A DNA stretch of 64,000 nt from Komagataeibacter nataicola (GTDB taxonomy: Bacteria; Pseudomonadota; Alphaproteobacteria; Acetobacterales; Acetobacteraceae): assembly GCF_003207795.1 (NCBI RefSeq), contig NZ_NIRT01000014.1:20538-84537 (forward strand). Direction: 5' to 3'. A model generated the notes under the pieces. That model was given only the letters and a program-made list of their open reading frames with translations. It did not search any database and was not told the origin of the DNA. This document shows positions 1 to 8,150 of the stretch, one piece after another. Positions within the stretch are counted from its first letter, which is position 1. Each line of letters opens with the position of its first letter. The translations under genes and the position numbers were made by a program.

Positions 1-74
1 GCATCCGGTATCGGGTCAGGACCCAGTCATCAAAGCGCTTGCCCATTTTGGCAGGTGCTGAAACTTGTGGGGGG

Positions 75-100
75 CCTCATGCCGCCTGACCCGCATGAGG
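75..100. terminator. Hairpin downstream of the GT39-like gene
   Basis: Eight-base-pair stem CCTCATGC/GCATGAGG with a 10-nt loop, 18 nt beyond the stop codon of the minus-strand gene. No strong T-tract follows, so it is only a possible terminator. Confidence 0.35.
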
Positions 101-117
101 ACCAGCCCTGTCGCCAT

Positions 118-1770
118 TCATGGCAGGGGCGGCACATCGCTCAGTTCATGGCCATGGCAATCGATTGTAGTGTGCGCATCCTGATGGGGAGAATTCAATT
201 TATAGGCGATGAAGCCTTCCTCGAGTAAACCGTTTGGATAGCGGGCGATCTCGGTTGAGCGTGCTTTCAGGGTCTGTTTCTGCACTTCTGAAAAGGTGAA
301 TTTCCAGTATTTGTAGGTATATTTTCTATAATTTTCAACCTGTTCCCGATCCATAAGGTTTACAGGTGAGCCATCCATCATCTTGTCCCAATCATTTGCA
401 ATAATAATGATTGAAGGCTTATGAGTACATATTGAAATCCTGTCGGCCTCATCCATTATGTCCTGCAACGAATAATTCATATAAGCATGAGTGTTGTATA
501 TTACAACACGATCAAATTTTCTTTGTGTCATAAAGTAAAATCTATTATTAATATAATATGGCATAGATTCAATTATATAATCGACCGATGATATTATGGT
601 AGAATCTTTTAAATCTTCATGAGCATTTATTACTTTTGAGAATTCTCTTGCCCTGGAATTCGGTATACGAATTTCGTGATATTCCATCAGAACCGCCTGA
701 AAAACCTGCACGGAAAGCAGGAAGTAAAGGGAATATAGCCCAAACTTATTTAAACCATTTTGCGGAAATGCATGCTCTTTACGATATATCCAGAAAAGGG
801 TGCATATCCAGACGATCCATAGCGACTGATGGCGATAACTCCCATAATAAATGATCGAAAAAAAAGCGATAAAAACAATTTGGACCGCAATCGCAGTGAA
901 AAAAAGAAACGTATTGCCCCAAAGAACAAATACACATGATATAACAGAAACAAATGAAGCTATATAAAGAAATTTATATATGGAATGAGAGAATAAATTA
1001 TCACCTATTGCATCGTAAAAGAATCTTTTGAAGGGCTTTAAAGTTAAACCTTTTAGAAAGCGTACTTTGAAGTGATGTGACTCTCCGTCTGCAGGAATAA
1101 GAGCAGCAAGATCGTCATAGCGAGGCGGGTAAATGGTTAGGATGCAAAGCACGAACCCTACAATGCCCATGATGGCCGAAGGCAGGGTTTTTCGGACATT
1201 TTTGTTAAAGGACCAGCGGTTTGCTTGCCATGTACAGAGCGGCCACATGCCGGAAAAGACGGCGACAATCAGCGCGGAATGTATGTTCGTGTTGGCAAGC
1301 AGGAAAATTACGGGACCGGTTAATTTGTAACGATACTTCTGTGATGAGAAAACCAGTGCCAGGATAAGCATGAGTAACATGCTTATCCCATAGTTTCGCG
1401 CCATGACGGTGTATTCATAGAGTGAAAAATACCCAAATACGAATAGCACTTTCATGCGCAGATTGTAGGGGGATAGAAATAGGACTGTTGCGATGGCCAG
1501 AAAAGATACGAGGAAAGTGGAAACAGGAAGAACTGTATAAGTATGAAAAATCAGATAACAGGATTTTTCAATTAGGTATGATAAAACGGGATGGGCATTG
1601 CCGATCAGATGCACGCTTGGTGTACCGCCAATCGCAATCATGAAATTACGGACTTCATCACGCCATAATGCATGAAAATGAATTGCATAACATGTAATAA
1701 ATAGCCATAATATTAATATAAATGACTGAAATATATTTTTATTTTTCGTGATTAACATTTTTATTAACAA
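118..1770 (-). CDS. Polytopic membrane protein, GT39/ArnT-like glycosyltransferase
   Basis: A 550-residue protein with about ten hydrophobic segments in its first ~370 residues, followed by a soluble C-terminal domain of ~180 residues. The first extracytoplasmic loop holds an acidic pair in HALWRDEVRNF (residues ~32-42), the position where GT-C enzymes of the PMT/ArnT type keep a catalytic Asp/Glu. By family it would transfer a sugar from a polyprenyl-phosphate donor on the periplasmic face of the inner membrane. A GT2 enzyme able to make such a donor is encoded 0.85 kb away on the other strand, which fits this role. The gene is rich in A and T compared with the rest of the window, suggesting recent acquisition. 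The acceptor is unknown. The family assignment rests on topology and one motif, so it is moderate. Confidence 0.7.
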   Translation of the reverse strand: MLIKMLITKNKNIFQSFILILWLFITCYAIHFHALWRDEVRNFMIAIGGTPSVHLIGNAHPVLSYLIEKSCYLIFHTYTVLPVSTFLVSFLAIATVLFLSPYNLRMKVLFVFGYFSLYEYTVMARNYGISMLLMLILALVFSSQKYRYKLTGPVIFLLANTNIHSALIVAVFSGMWPLCTWQANRWSFNKNVRKTLPSAIMGIVGFVLCILTIYPPRYDDLAALIPADGESHHFKVRFLKGLTLKPFKRFFYDAIGDNLFSHSIYKFLYIASFVSVISCVFVLWGNTFLFFTAIAVQIVFIAFFSIIYYGSYRHQSLWIVWICTLFWIYRKEHAFPQNGLNKFGLYSLYFLLSVQVFQAVLMEYHEIRIPNSRAREFSKVINAHEDLKDSTIISSVDYIIESMPYYINNRFYFMTQRKFDRVVIYNTHAYMNYSLQDIMDEADRISICTHKPSIIIIANDWDKMMDGSPVNLMDREQVENYRKYTYKYWKFTFSEVQKQTLKARSTEIARYPNGLLEEGFIAYKLNSPHQDAHTTIDCHGHELSDVPPLP

Positions 1771-2624
1771 TCCATTATATTATAGCTGTCGGAAAGATAA
1801 TTATTCCCTTTTGGTTTTGTTCATGAATATGCGGAAGACTGATGAAATGAGCTGTTGAGCCAAAAGTGTCCGCACTCAGTATCGCCACGATGATGAGGAA
1901 TATGCAAGCAATCTGGCTGATGTAGGACGTACGGCAGATCGCCCCGAAAATGAACCGGATCAGACGCTGGAGGCTGCCCGATGCAAGGTTCCTCTTTGTA
2001 CGGAAACTGCAATGAAAATCATCCTTCTGGTGACAGGTCGGTTAAAATGCGGGAAACACCAGACCATGAGGCCTTGATGCAGACAGGAAGAGTAGGGGCA
2101 TAAACATGACATTGCTACCAATATACTGGAAGCTACATGAGGGCTATTGCATCTTTGGTCGATATTGACTGACGCGATGATATATCATGGGTTTTTGTTC
2201 AGATCAGATGGTTTTTTGCGTATGTGACCGCCTTGGTTTGAAACCGCAAGTCTTTTTTGTGCAAACCCGGGGGGGTAGGACCATTGAACCTGTCGGCCAA
2301 TCTGACATAATGATGCACGTAGTCATCTTGTTGGCAGAAAGGGTGTGCCATACAGTCTCGTTTGTTACCGGGTAGCGTGTCGTCCATAGTCGAAGAAAAT
2401 AGCCAGGAAAATTGCCTCGGGCGCTTCATTGAGGCATACTCAGAAGAGACCATTTTTTCATGGTTGCTTCAGAGCGGATGAAGAGAAAACATCAACATCT
2501 AAAAGTGAAAAAATAAATCATATGACAAGTGAATAATATGTTCGTAATTATGCCTTGATTTTTTCATAGTGCATAATATTTATTCCGTGCTAAGAAAAAA
2601 TCCTTATTACTTAGAACTGAGACA
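1771..2624. other. Long intergenic stretch between the two glycosyltransferase genes
   Basis: About 850 bases without a convincing gene. It lies between two divergently read genes, so both promoters should be here; the last ~120 bases before 2625 are strongly AT-rich. A plus-strand open stretch at about 1890-2075 reads like coding sequence (acidic residues, ending in a stop after KCGKHQTMRP) but lacks a clear start and I do not recognise it. It may be the relic of a lost gene. Confidence 0.4.
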
Positions 2625-3557
2625 ATGAACTTGAATCCTTCTTCTCCCCTGTCATCTCGTATAGCTGTCCTGATACCCTGTTATAATGAGGAAGTATCAA
2701 TCGAGAGGGTGATCGAGGATTTTAAAAAAGCCATTCCAGAAGCTGAAATTTACGTCTACGACAATAATTCAACTGACAGGACGGCCGAGATAGCGCGCCA
2801 ATGTGGGGCCTACGTTCGACAGGTAGGCCTGCAGGGCAAGGGCTACGTCGTTTGTCAGATGTTTGCCGACATAGATGCTGATTACTATGTTCTGGTCGAT
2901 GGAGATGCGACCTACGAGGCTGCGGCCGCGCCGCGCATGGTCAGTCTGGCGCAGGAAAACTGCTTGGATATGGTCAATGGCGTGCGCGTAACAGACCAGC
3001 GGGATGCTTACCGGCCTGGCCATGTTCTGGGCAATATGATGCTGACGGGTTGCGTCACATTGATTTTCGGGCACCGTATTTCTGATCTTCTGTCCGGCTA
3101 TCGTGTCTTTTCCCGGCGCTATGTCCGCTCCTTTCCCATTGTGTGTTCCGGGTTTGAAATCGAAACCTTCCTTTCGGTACATGCCCTGGAAATGGCTATG
3201 CCCATAGGAGAGGTGGTCACAAAATACGTTGAAAGACCTGCGGGGTCATCCTCCAAACTCAAGACCTATCAGGATGGCTTCCGGATTTTGCTGACCATTA
3301 TAAATCTTGTAAAAATGGAGAAGCCTCTCTTTTTCTTCTCTATTGTTTCAGCTATATTATCAGTTATTGGTTTGAGTATTGGAATTCCTGTTACCGTAGA
3401 GTTTATGAATACTCATATGGTTCCTAAATTGCCCCGCACGTTATTGGCCATGGGGTTGATGATTCTGGCTGGTTTATCGTTTGTTTGCGGGCTTATCATG
3501 GATATGATCACTTTGAGCCGCAAGGAAAATAAAAGGCTTGCTTATATACGGCGTTAG
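2625..3557 (+). CDS. GT2-family glycosyltransferase with C-terminal membrane anchor (DPM-synthase-like)
   Basis: A 310-residue GT-A fold enzyme. Near the N terminus it has IAVLIPCYNEE (residues ~13-23), followed by the YDNNSTDRT nucleotide-sugar segment and the metal-binding acidic motif VDGDAT (~90-95). Two membrane helices lie at about residues 235-260 and 270-295. This plan matches dolichyl/polyprenyl-phosphate mannose or glucose synthases, which charge a lipid carrier at the cytoplasmic face. That product is what the GT39-like protein encoded at 118-1770 would consume, so the two may form one surface-glycosylation unit; this pairing is inferred. AT-rich relative to core genes. The sugar is unknown. 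Confidence 0.8.
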   Translation: MNLNPSSPLSSRIAVLIPCYNEEVSIERVIEDFKKAIPEAEIYVYDNNSTDRTAEIARQCGAYVRQVGLQGKGYVVCQMFADIDADYYVLVDGDATYEAAAAPRMVSLAQENCLDMVNGVRVTDQRDAYRPGHVLGNMMLTGCVTLIFGHRISDLLSGYRVFSRRYVRSFPIVCSGFEIETFLSVHALEMAMPIGEVVTKYVERPAGSSSKLKTYQDGFRILLTIINLVKMEKPLFFFSIVSAILSVIGLSIGIPVTVEFMNTHMVPKLPRTLLAMGLMILAGLSFVCGLIMDMITLSRKENKRLAYIRR

Positions 3558-3589
3558 AATCAGGCTGTTTCCACAAAACCCGGGGCAAT

Positions 3590-4182
3590 TCATTCCCGTC
3601 GGGCGAGTTCTTCTGGCAGGGCCTGTGGATCCGTGTCCGTTGTGTCAGCTCGCTCTGCCTGCTCCATCAGTTCCGCGATATCCGCCGCCAGCTGTTCGCG
3701 CAGGGCCCTGATCCGGTCGTAGCGCACAGAATGGTATTTTAAGGCATCGGCATCGATTTCCGTGCCGTTGATCGATGCCACGCCCAGACGCAGCAGGCCG
3801 GTCTCGCGCGCCATAAGCAGCACTTGTGCAAATGCAGCTTCAATGGCCATCCGGTTTGTCCGCCGGAAAGAGGCGATCGTGTCGTGACCCGGAGGCAGGT
3901 TCGCCGCCACGAAGCGTATGCCGATGTCGCGATATGTCGTCCGCTCGATCCGGCGTGAGGAAAAATCCCGTTTGCATGGCTGAAGATCAGAAGGGCCGGC
4001 ATCAGTCGCAGATGATACTGCGCCTTGCCACCCGTGCGCACCGGCACACAAAACGCATTCATCGGAACCCGCTCAACGGCGGCAACAATGAAATGCGCCA
4101 TATCATCAGCCGGAAGCCACGACTTCAGATCAGGCAGCAGAAGATACGGCTGAGGTCGGTCAAACGGGATGAAGCTGCTCAT
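3590..4182 (-). pseudogene. IS1182-type transposase, frameshifted and C-terminally truncated
   Basis: The N-terminal part begins MSSFIPFDRPQPYLLLPDLK at 4182, typical of IS1182/IS5-superfamily transposases (DUF772 region). At about residue 70 (near 3970) the reading frame shifts; the continuation is the overlapping frame from about 3966 down to 3590 (SSRRIERTTYRDIGIRFVA..., DTIASFRR, ASINGTEIDADALKYHSVRY). The protein stops at 3590 before the DDE catalytic core, so it is both frameshifted and truncated and cannot be active. It abuts the left end of the integrated element. Confidence 0.85.
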
Positions 4183-4256
4183 CTCACCACCTCACCCCTT
4201 CACAGGGCACCCCAACCCGACAGGCTGCTAAAATAAGTGGTGGTATTTTATTTAGG

Positions 4257-4272
4257 AATGGCGGACTCGAAA
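4257..4272 (+). repeat. Left attachment site (16-bp direct repeat of tRNA-Arg 3' end)
   Basis: AATGGCGGACTCGAAA is identical to 19690-19705, which covers the CCA end and acceptor strand of tRNA-Arg. It is the duplicated target left by integrase recombination. GGCGGA (4260-4265) and TCCGCC (4273-4278) form a 6-bp inverted repeat around a 7-nt centre, a typical core-site layout for a tyrosine recombinase. Confidence 0.85.
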
Positions 4273-4390
4273 TCCGCCTAACCCACGTCCCGGAGTGTTT
4301 CAGGGCGTACCAAAAACATAAGGTTTCCTAGGTATTTGCTGGCGTGAGTGTCCCAGAGCGTCCCAGAATGACCCACACAATCCCCGATTC

Positions 4391-4414
4391 TAAGGGGGGT
4401 AATAAGAGGGGTAA
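4391..4414 (+). repeat. Paired 12-bp repeats inside left end (candidate integrase arm sites)
   Basis: TAAGGGGGGTAA and TAAGAGGGGTAA stand head to tail with a 12-bp period. The same arrangement recurs 53 bp inside the right end (19614-19637). The second copy also provides the purine-rich ribosome-binding region of the integrase gene, so binding here could couple integrase supply to the recombination state. Confidence 0.6.
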
Positions 4415-4420
4415 ACTGGA

Positions 4421-5632
4421 TTGAGCAGACTCGGACCCAATCAACTGACGGCCCTACAGGTGTCACGTCACAGGGATGGCAGCATATGCGACGGTGGTGG
4501 TCTGTGGCTGGTGGCCTCTGGGGGATCGCGCCTGTGGGAGATGCGCTATACGTCGCCAGCAACCGGCAAGCGCAGGCAGATGAGCCTTGGCAGCTATCCC
4601 GGTCTTTCGTTGGCCGGTGCGCGTGACAGGGCTGTGGACCTCCGTCGCATGATTAAGGAGGGCACTGACCCCTTGGTGGAGCGGAACAAGGAAAAAGCCG
4701 CCCGGAAGATGGAACAGGGCGGCACCTTTGCGGGGGTGGCGCAGAGATACATCACGGAGCAGGCACCGGCATGGAAGGATCGCAAGGCCGCCGCCACATG
4801 GGCCGGATCGCTTGCTAACCATGTTTTCCCTGTCTTTGGGGACAAGCCTATCAAAGACGTTGATACCGATGATGTGTTGTCTGCCCTCCGCCCTATCTGG
4901 AAAGACAGGACAGAGACAGCCGGACGGCTGAGAGGGCGCATGGAGCGCATACTTGATTATGCGCGTGTCATGGGCTGGCGAGAGGGTGAGAATCCGGCCC
5001 GATGGCGTGGGCACCTGTCTGCATTGCTTCCTGCCCCATCCAAGGTGGCGAAGGTCCAGCATCACAAGGCTATCCCGTGGGCGGACATTGCATCGGTCAT
5101 GGCGGCTCTGAGCATGTCCGGCGGGCTGGCGGCCAAGGCTGTTCGCTTTGCCTGCCTGACAGCGGCGCGGTCTGGTGAGGTCCGGTCCTGCCTGTGGTCT
5201 GAAATTGATATGACCACCCGTGTGTGGACGATACCGGCGGAGAAGATGAAGGCAGGGCGGTTGCACCGTGTCCCTCTGTCCATGCCTGCCACGGATATTC
5301 TGGACGGCCTGTGCCAGCCGACAAATGGAACCGGCTTTGTCTTTCCCGGATACAGGCCATCACGTCCCCTGACTGACGTGGCGCTGTCCAAGGCTTTGCA
5401 TCTTGCAGCCGGGACCAAGGATGTGACCGTGCATGGCCTGCGGTCCACGTTCCGGGACTGGGCTGCGGAAGCAACCGATTATCCGAATGAGGTTGTGGAG
5501 ATGGCGCTTGCCCATGCAGTCGGCAACAAGGTGGAGGCTGCTTACCGGCGGGGAGACCTGTTTGAAAAGCGTCGTGCCCTGATGGATGAATGGGCTGCTT
5601 ATTGCTGCGGGTTACACAGGAACCGGCCATGA
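4421..5632 (+). CDS. int: Site-specific tyrosine recombinase (P4-type integrase)
   Basis: A 403-residue integrase. The N-terminal DUF4102-like domain (residues ~1-90) contains DGGGLWLVASGGSRLWEMRY and the LGSYPGLSLAGAR arm-binding segment. The core-binding domain follows and the catalytic domain starts near residue 210. Catalytic residues are visible: Arg in TAARSGEVR, HGLR in the box II region, ALAHAVGNKVEAAYRR with the last His and the nucleophilic Tyr. The start is TTG at 4421, preceded by GAGGGG. The protein should insert and excise the element at tRNA-Arg; the gene lies 149 bp inside the left attachment site, as is usual for P4-type elements. Confidence 0.93.
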   Translation: MSRLGPNQLTALQVSRHRDGSICDGGGLWLVASGGSRLWEMRYTSPATGKRRQMSLGSYPGLSLAGARDRAVDLRRMIKEGTDPLVERNKEKAARKMEQGGTFAGVAQRYITEQAPAWKDRKAAATWAGSLANHVFPVFGDKPIKDVDTDDVLSALRPIWKDRTETAGRLRGRMERILDYARVMGWREGENPARWRGHLSALLPAPSKVAKVQHHKAIPWADIASVMAALSMSGGLAAKAVRFACLTAARSGEVRSCLWSEIDMTTRVWTIPAEKMKAGRLHRVPLSMPATDILDGLCQPTNGTGFVFPGYRPSRPLTDVALSKALHLAAGTKDVTVHGLRSTFRDWAAEATDYPNEVVEMALAHAVGNKVEAAYRRGDLFEKRRALMDEWAAYCCGLHRNRP

Positions 5633-5639
5633 CGTAGCG

Positions 5640-5790
5640 GGTCACACCCTCAATTTCCATTCAGGGTCTGTGTTTTTTGGTGTGACTGGTGTGACTGGTG
5701 TGACCAAGCAAAAGAGTGGCGGAATACGGCCATTTTTATGTGGTAGGTTTCGTCACACCTGCCTGTAATGGGTGTGTGACCGGTGTGACT
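5640..5790. repeat. Left iteron cluster (9-bp GGTGTGACY units)
   Basis: Seven copies of GGTCACACC or its reverse complement: 5640-5648, a perfect tandem trio at 5679-5705 (9-bp period), then 5751-5759, 5774-5781 and 5782-5790. The same unit fills 17839-17950 beside the primase gene. Short tandem units of this kind are origin iterons in P4-type elements; no gene is visible between int and higB. Confidence 0.7.
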
Positions 5791-5856
5791 GACAGCGGAT
5801 CGGGATGCTGATAACAGCGTGTCTGAGCGGTGGCCTCGGGAAATTTCCTCGACTGC

Positions 5857-5892
5857 TGTAACGTCATGCTTGACAGACCGCATGTAACGTCA
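5857..5892 (+). promoter_or_regulatory. higBA promoter/operator candidate
   Basis: Two direct copies of TGTAACGTCA (5857-5866 and 5883-5892), 26 bp apart, flank a TTGACA -35-like hexamer (5870-5875). The spacing and place, just before higB, suit autoregulation by HigA. The -10 box is poor, so the promoter itself is less sure than the repeat. Confidence 0.5.
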
Positions 5893-5904
5893 CACTTTAC
5901 ACCC

Positions 5905-6195
5905 ATGCAGATCGAGAGCATTTCCCACAAGGGTCTGAGGCGTTTCTTTGAAACTGGGAACCCGAAAGGCCTGCTGGGGGATGTATCCCGCCTGCGCCGG
6001 ATGTTGGCCTTCATTGATGCGGCGGCGTCACTTGATGAGCTGTCGGTGCCCCCTAACTACGGCCTGCATCCTCTTTCCGGGGATCGGGTGGGAACATGGG
6101 CAATGACTGTCACACGTAACTGGCGGCTGACATTCCGGCTGAATGACCTTGGCGCAATCGAAGATATGGATCTGGAGGACTACCATGGCAATTAA
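5905..6195 (+). CDS. higB: HigB-like toxin (RelE superfamily mRNA interferase)
   Basis: A 96-residue protein if started at ATG 5905 (MQIESISHKGLRRFF), which matches the usual HigB length; the longer frame from 5830 adds residues unlike the family. The C terminus carries the family signature: W-x-M-x-V-x-x-NWRLTF followed by DLEDYHGN. RelE-fold HigB toxins cleave mRNA on the ribosome. The gene overlaps the antitoxin gene by 11 bp in toxin-first order, typical of higBA. In the element it probably stabilises carriage; this role is inferred. Confidence 0.88.
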   Translation: MQIESISHKGLRRFFETGNPKGLLGDVSRLRRMLAFIDAAASLDELSVPPNYGLHPLSGDRVGTWAMTVTRNWRLTFRLNDLGAIEDMDLEDYHGN

Positions 6196-6517
6196 GATGC
6201 ACCCCTCCTTGGCTGTCCATGCCGGGGAATGGCTCAGGACGGAAATCGTGGAGCCTGCCGGTATTACGGTGTCTGGCCTGGCATCACACTTCGGCGTTTC
6301 CAGACAGGCCCTGAGCGCCCTGCTTAATGGTCGCGCCAGCCTGTCCGCCGATATGGCGATCCGGTTTGAAAAGGCGTTCGGCGTGAAGGCTGATACCCTC
6401 ATGCGGATGCAGTCTGCCTTCGATATGGCACAGGCTCGTGCCCATGAAGGTGAGATACACGTCGGGCCACTGGCAGCCGCCATGCCGCATTCTGTCAGTG
6501 TGATGGAAGGGGCCTAA
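6185..6517 (+). CDS. higA: HigA-like antitoxin (XRE helix-turn-helix)
   Basis: A 110-residue protein from ATG 6185 (MAIKMHPSLAVHAGEWLRTE), overlapping the end of higB. The helix-turn-helix covers residues ~25-60, with GITVSGLASHFGVSRQALSA and LLNGRASLSADMAIRFEKAF, the canonical HigA/VapI arrangement. It should neutralise HigB and repress the operon, probably through the repeated TGTAACGTCA sites upstream. The long C-terminal tail after residue 75 is usual for HigA. Confidence 0.9.
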   Translation: MAIKMHPSLAVHAGEWLRTEIVEPAGITVSGLASHFGVSRQALSALLNGRASLSADMAIRFEKAFGVKADTLMRMQSAFDMAQARAHEGEIHVGPLAAAMPHSVSVMEGA

Positions 6518-6566
6518 GCGCCGTTCCCCCTGTTTTGCGGGTAAAGGGTAAACCCCCCACACTCCT

Positions 6567-6675
6567 TAACATGTCCGGTCGATGTGTTATCAAAACCCAA
6601 CGTCTTTAACATGTCCCCTGACGGCATGTTCAACTTGTACACCCTCCGTCCATCCTGTAATGTTCAATTTGAACA
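6567..6675. promoter_or_regulatory. Operator region before the DNA-binding protein at 6691
   Basis: TGTTCAATTTGAACA (6661-6675) is a perfect 15-bp palindrome around one base, and TGTTCAACTTGTACA (6627-6641) is a near copy 34 bp upstream. A further direct repeat TTAACATGTCC occurs at 6567-6577 and 6606-6616. The first palindrome lies 15 bp before the GTG start of the gene it would control. Confidence 0.65.
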
Positions 6676-6690
6676 GGGCGGGGGCGGATA

Positions 6691-7734
6691 GTGGCGCAAT
6701 CCGGTATCAATCTTGAACGTCTGGCGAAGGTCTGGGCACTAGCGGAAGGCGGGAAGCAGGGCGAGGCAGATGCCGCCCGGCAACGCGCCGCTGCTATGGT
6801 TGAGCCATATGGATACGTGCTGGATGACATTCCGGGCCTGCTGGCGGATGCCGGGTTCGGTGATGACCTGCCCCAGCCGGGACCGGGGGGTCTCAGGTTC
6901 TATAACATGGGCAACCCGGCTCATATGCGGGCTTACCAGCGGGAGCATGATGCCAGGCGGCGGCGCTGGATGCGCGACAACGCGGACCGGATTGCGGAGG
7001 TGATCGCCCGCTATGGATCAAAGGAAGCCGTGTTCGCACCCACGGCGGAAGAAAAGGCGTTGGATGCGGCTATTGAGCCATTCCGCGAGGTCCACCCCGA
7101 TAATCAGGCGGATACGTTTGACGGCGAGAACTTCAGCCCTTCCCCCCGCGTGGTAGAGGCGATGGGTCAGGCGATCCCATGGCCCGACACCATCCCGGCG
7201 GCTCTGGCTGAATATGAGGCGTGGGACAGGCTATGTGATGACCGCAACGTGGCGGACGGGAACAACCAATATGATTACCTGAGCAACGGCGCTGACAAAC
7301 GGCGGTGGCACTTGTGCGACATGGTGGAGAAGCTCATCCCGGCCCGTGACCTGTCCGACGTGATTGTGCGCCTGCGCTTCCAGTTGGACGGACAGGGAAG
7401 CCGCGATAACCCCCAGGCTGTTCTTGATGACCTTGAGCAGTTACAGGCAGCAGGCTTCGGGGCATCGGAAACACGGGAATCTGCCGGTTTATCACTCGAT
7501 GTCGATATTCCCGGTAATGAGGGGGATAAGGTGGGAAATCCCCATGTTTGTGCCGGTCCAAATCTGGACGCACCTCCTCCGTCCAGATTGAACACGGCAG
7601 GGAAGCGGCGGGCGGAGGTAGAGCGGATACTTGCCACCCCGGAAGGCAGGCATATGCCGTTACGTGAGATTGCCGCCATCGTTGGGGTATCGCCTTCAAC
7701 CGTGCTGAACATCAGGCGGCGCATGGCAACATGA
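6691..7734 (+). CDS. DNA-binding protein with C-terminal helix-turn-helix, possible autoregulator
   Basis: A 347-residue protein starting at GTG 6691. The N-terminal ~40 residues (INLERLAKVWALAEGGKQGE) resemble the DUF2786 type. The middle is acidic and unrecognised. The last ~45 residues form a clear HTH: VERILATPEGRHMPLREIAA followed by IVGVSPSTVLNIRRRM. The gene is bracketed by copies of the palindrome TGTTCA-N3-TGAACA at 6661-6675 and 7743-7757, and a half site lies inside its end near 7583. I infer that it binds these sites and controls itself and/or the next region. It is not recognised as any named regulator. Confidence 0.65.
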   Translation: MAQSGINLERLAKVWALAEGGKQGEADAARQRAAAMVEPYGYVLDDIPGLLADAGFGDDLPQPGPGGLRFYNMGNPAHMRAYQREHDARRRRWMRDNADRIAEVIARYGSKEAVFAPTAEEKALDAAIEPFREVHPDNQADTFDGENFSPSPRVVEAMGQAIPWPDTIPAALAEYEAWDRLCDDRNVADGNNQYDYLSNGADKRRWHLCDMVEKLIPARDLSDVIVRLRFQLDGQGSRDNPQAVLDDLEQLQAAGFGASETRESAGLSLDVDIPGNEGDKVGNPHVCAGPNLDAPPPSRLNTAGKRRAEVERILATPEGRHMPLREIAAIVGVSPSTVLNIRRRMAT

Positions 7735-7742
7735 CGGAGGTA

Positions 7743-7757
7743 TGTTCAGATTGAACA
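7743..7757. promoter_or_regulatory. Downstream copy of the TGTTCA-N3-TGAACA operator
   Basis: TGTTCAGATTGAACA is an inverted repeat matching the one at 6661-6675, placed 9 bp after the stop codon of the HTH gene. Confidence 0.6.
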
Positions 7758-8150
7758 GGGGTAGGGGCCGCTTACTGTGCGGACCCTTTGGTTTATCTCT
7801 GCGGCCCAAACCGTACGCGAGTTACACAGGTCAGGTCATGCGTCAGGGTTATTATCGGCACGACAGAAAAGACACATCCAACGCGCATTGCGCGAGATGA
7901 GGCTGACGCGGGAGACTGGTCTACTTTCGTCTACTTTAGACGCGCATTCGCGCGAGGCCGTAGCGACGAATTTCGTCGGCACAAACCGAACGAGCCGAAC
8001 ACGTCCTACGCGCAATGCGCGCGAACGGGAATTAGCTGGATGGTCGGAGGTTTCCGCACCAAGTGCGCGCGCGAGGCCTGAATATCTGGTTTTGTCAGGT
8101 TTTCATGACTTAATATTATCCGTGCGCGCGCGTGCGCGAGGCTGCCCCAC
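7758..8150. other. Non-coding stretch with CG-rich palindromic repeats
   Basis: No convincing gene. Five CG-rich units built on ACGCGC-N2-4-GCGCGAG lie at 7880-7896, 7939-7957, 8007-8025, 8061-8077 and 8121-8142. They belong to the set that continues to 8765. Confidence 0.5.

Noticed and set aside
1..46. Start of a possible minus-strand gene (MGKRFDDWVLTRYRM)
   Set aside because: Only 15 codons are in the window and no ribosome-binding site is clear.
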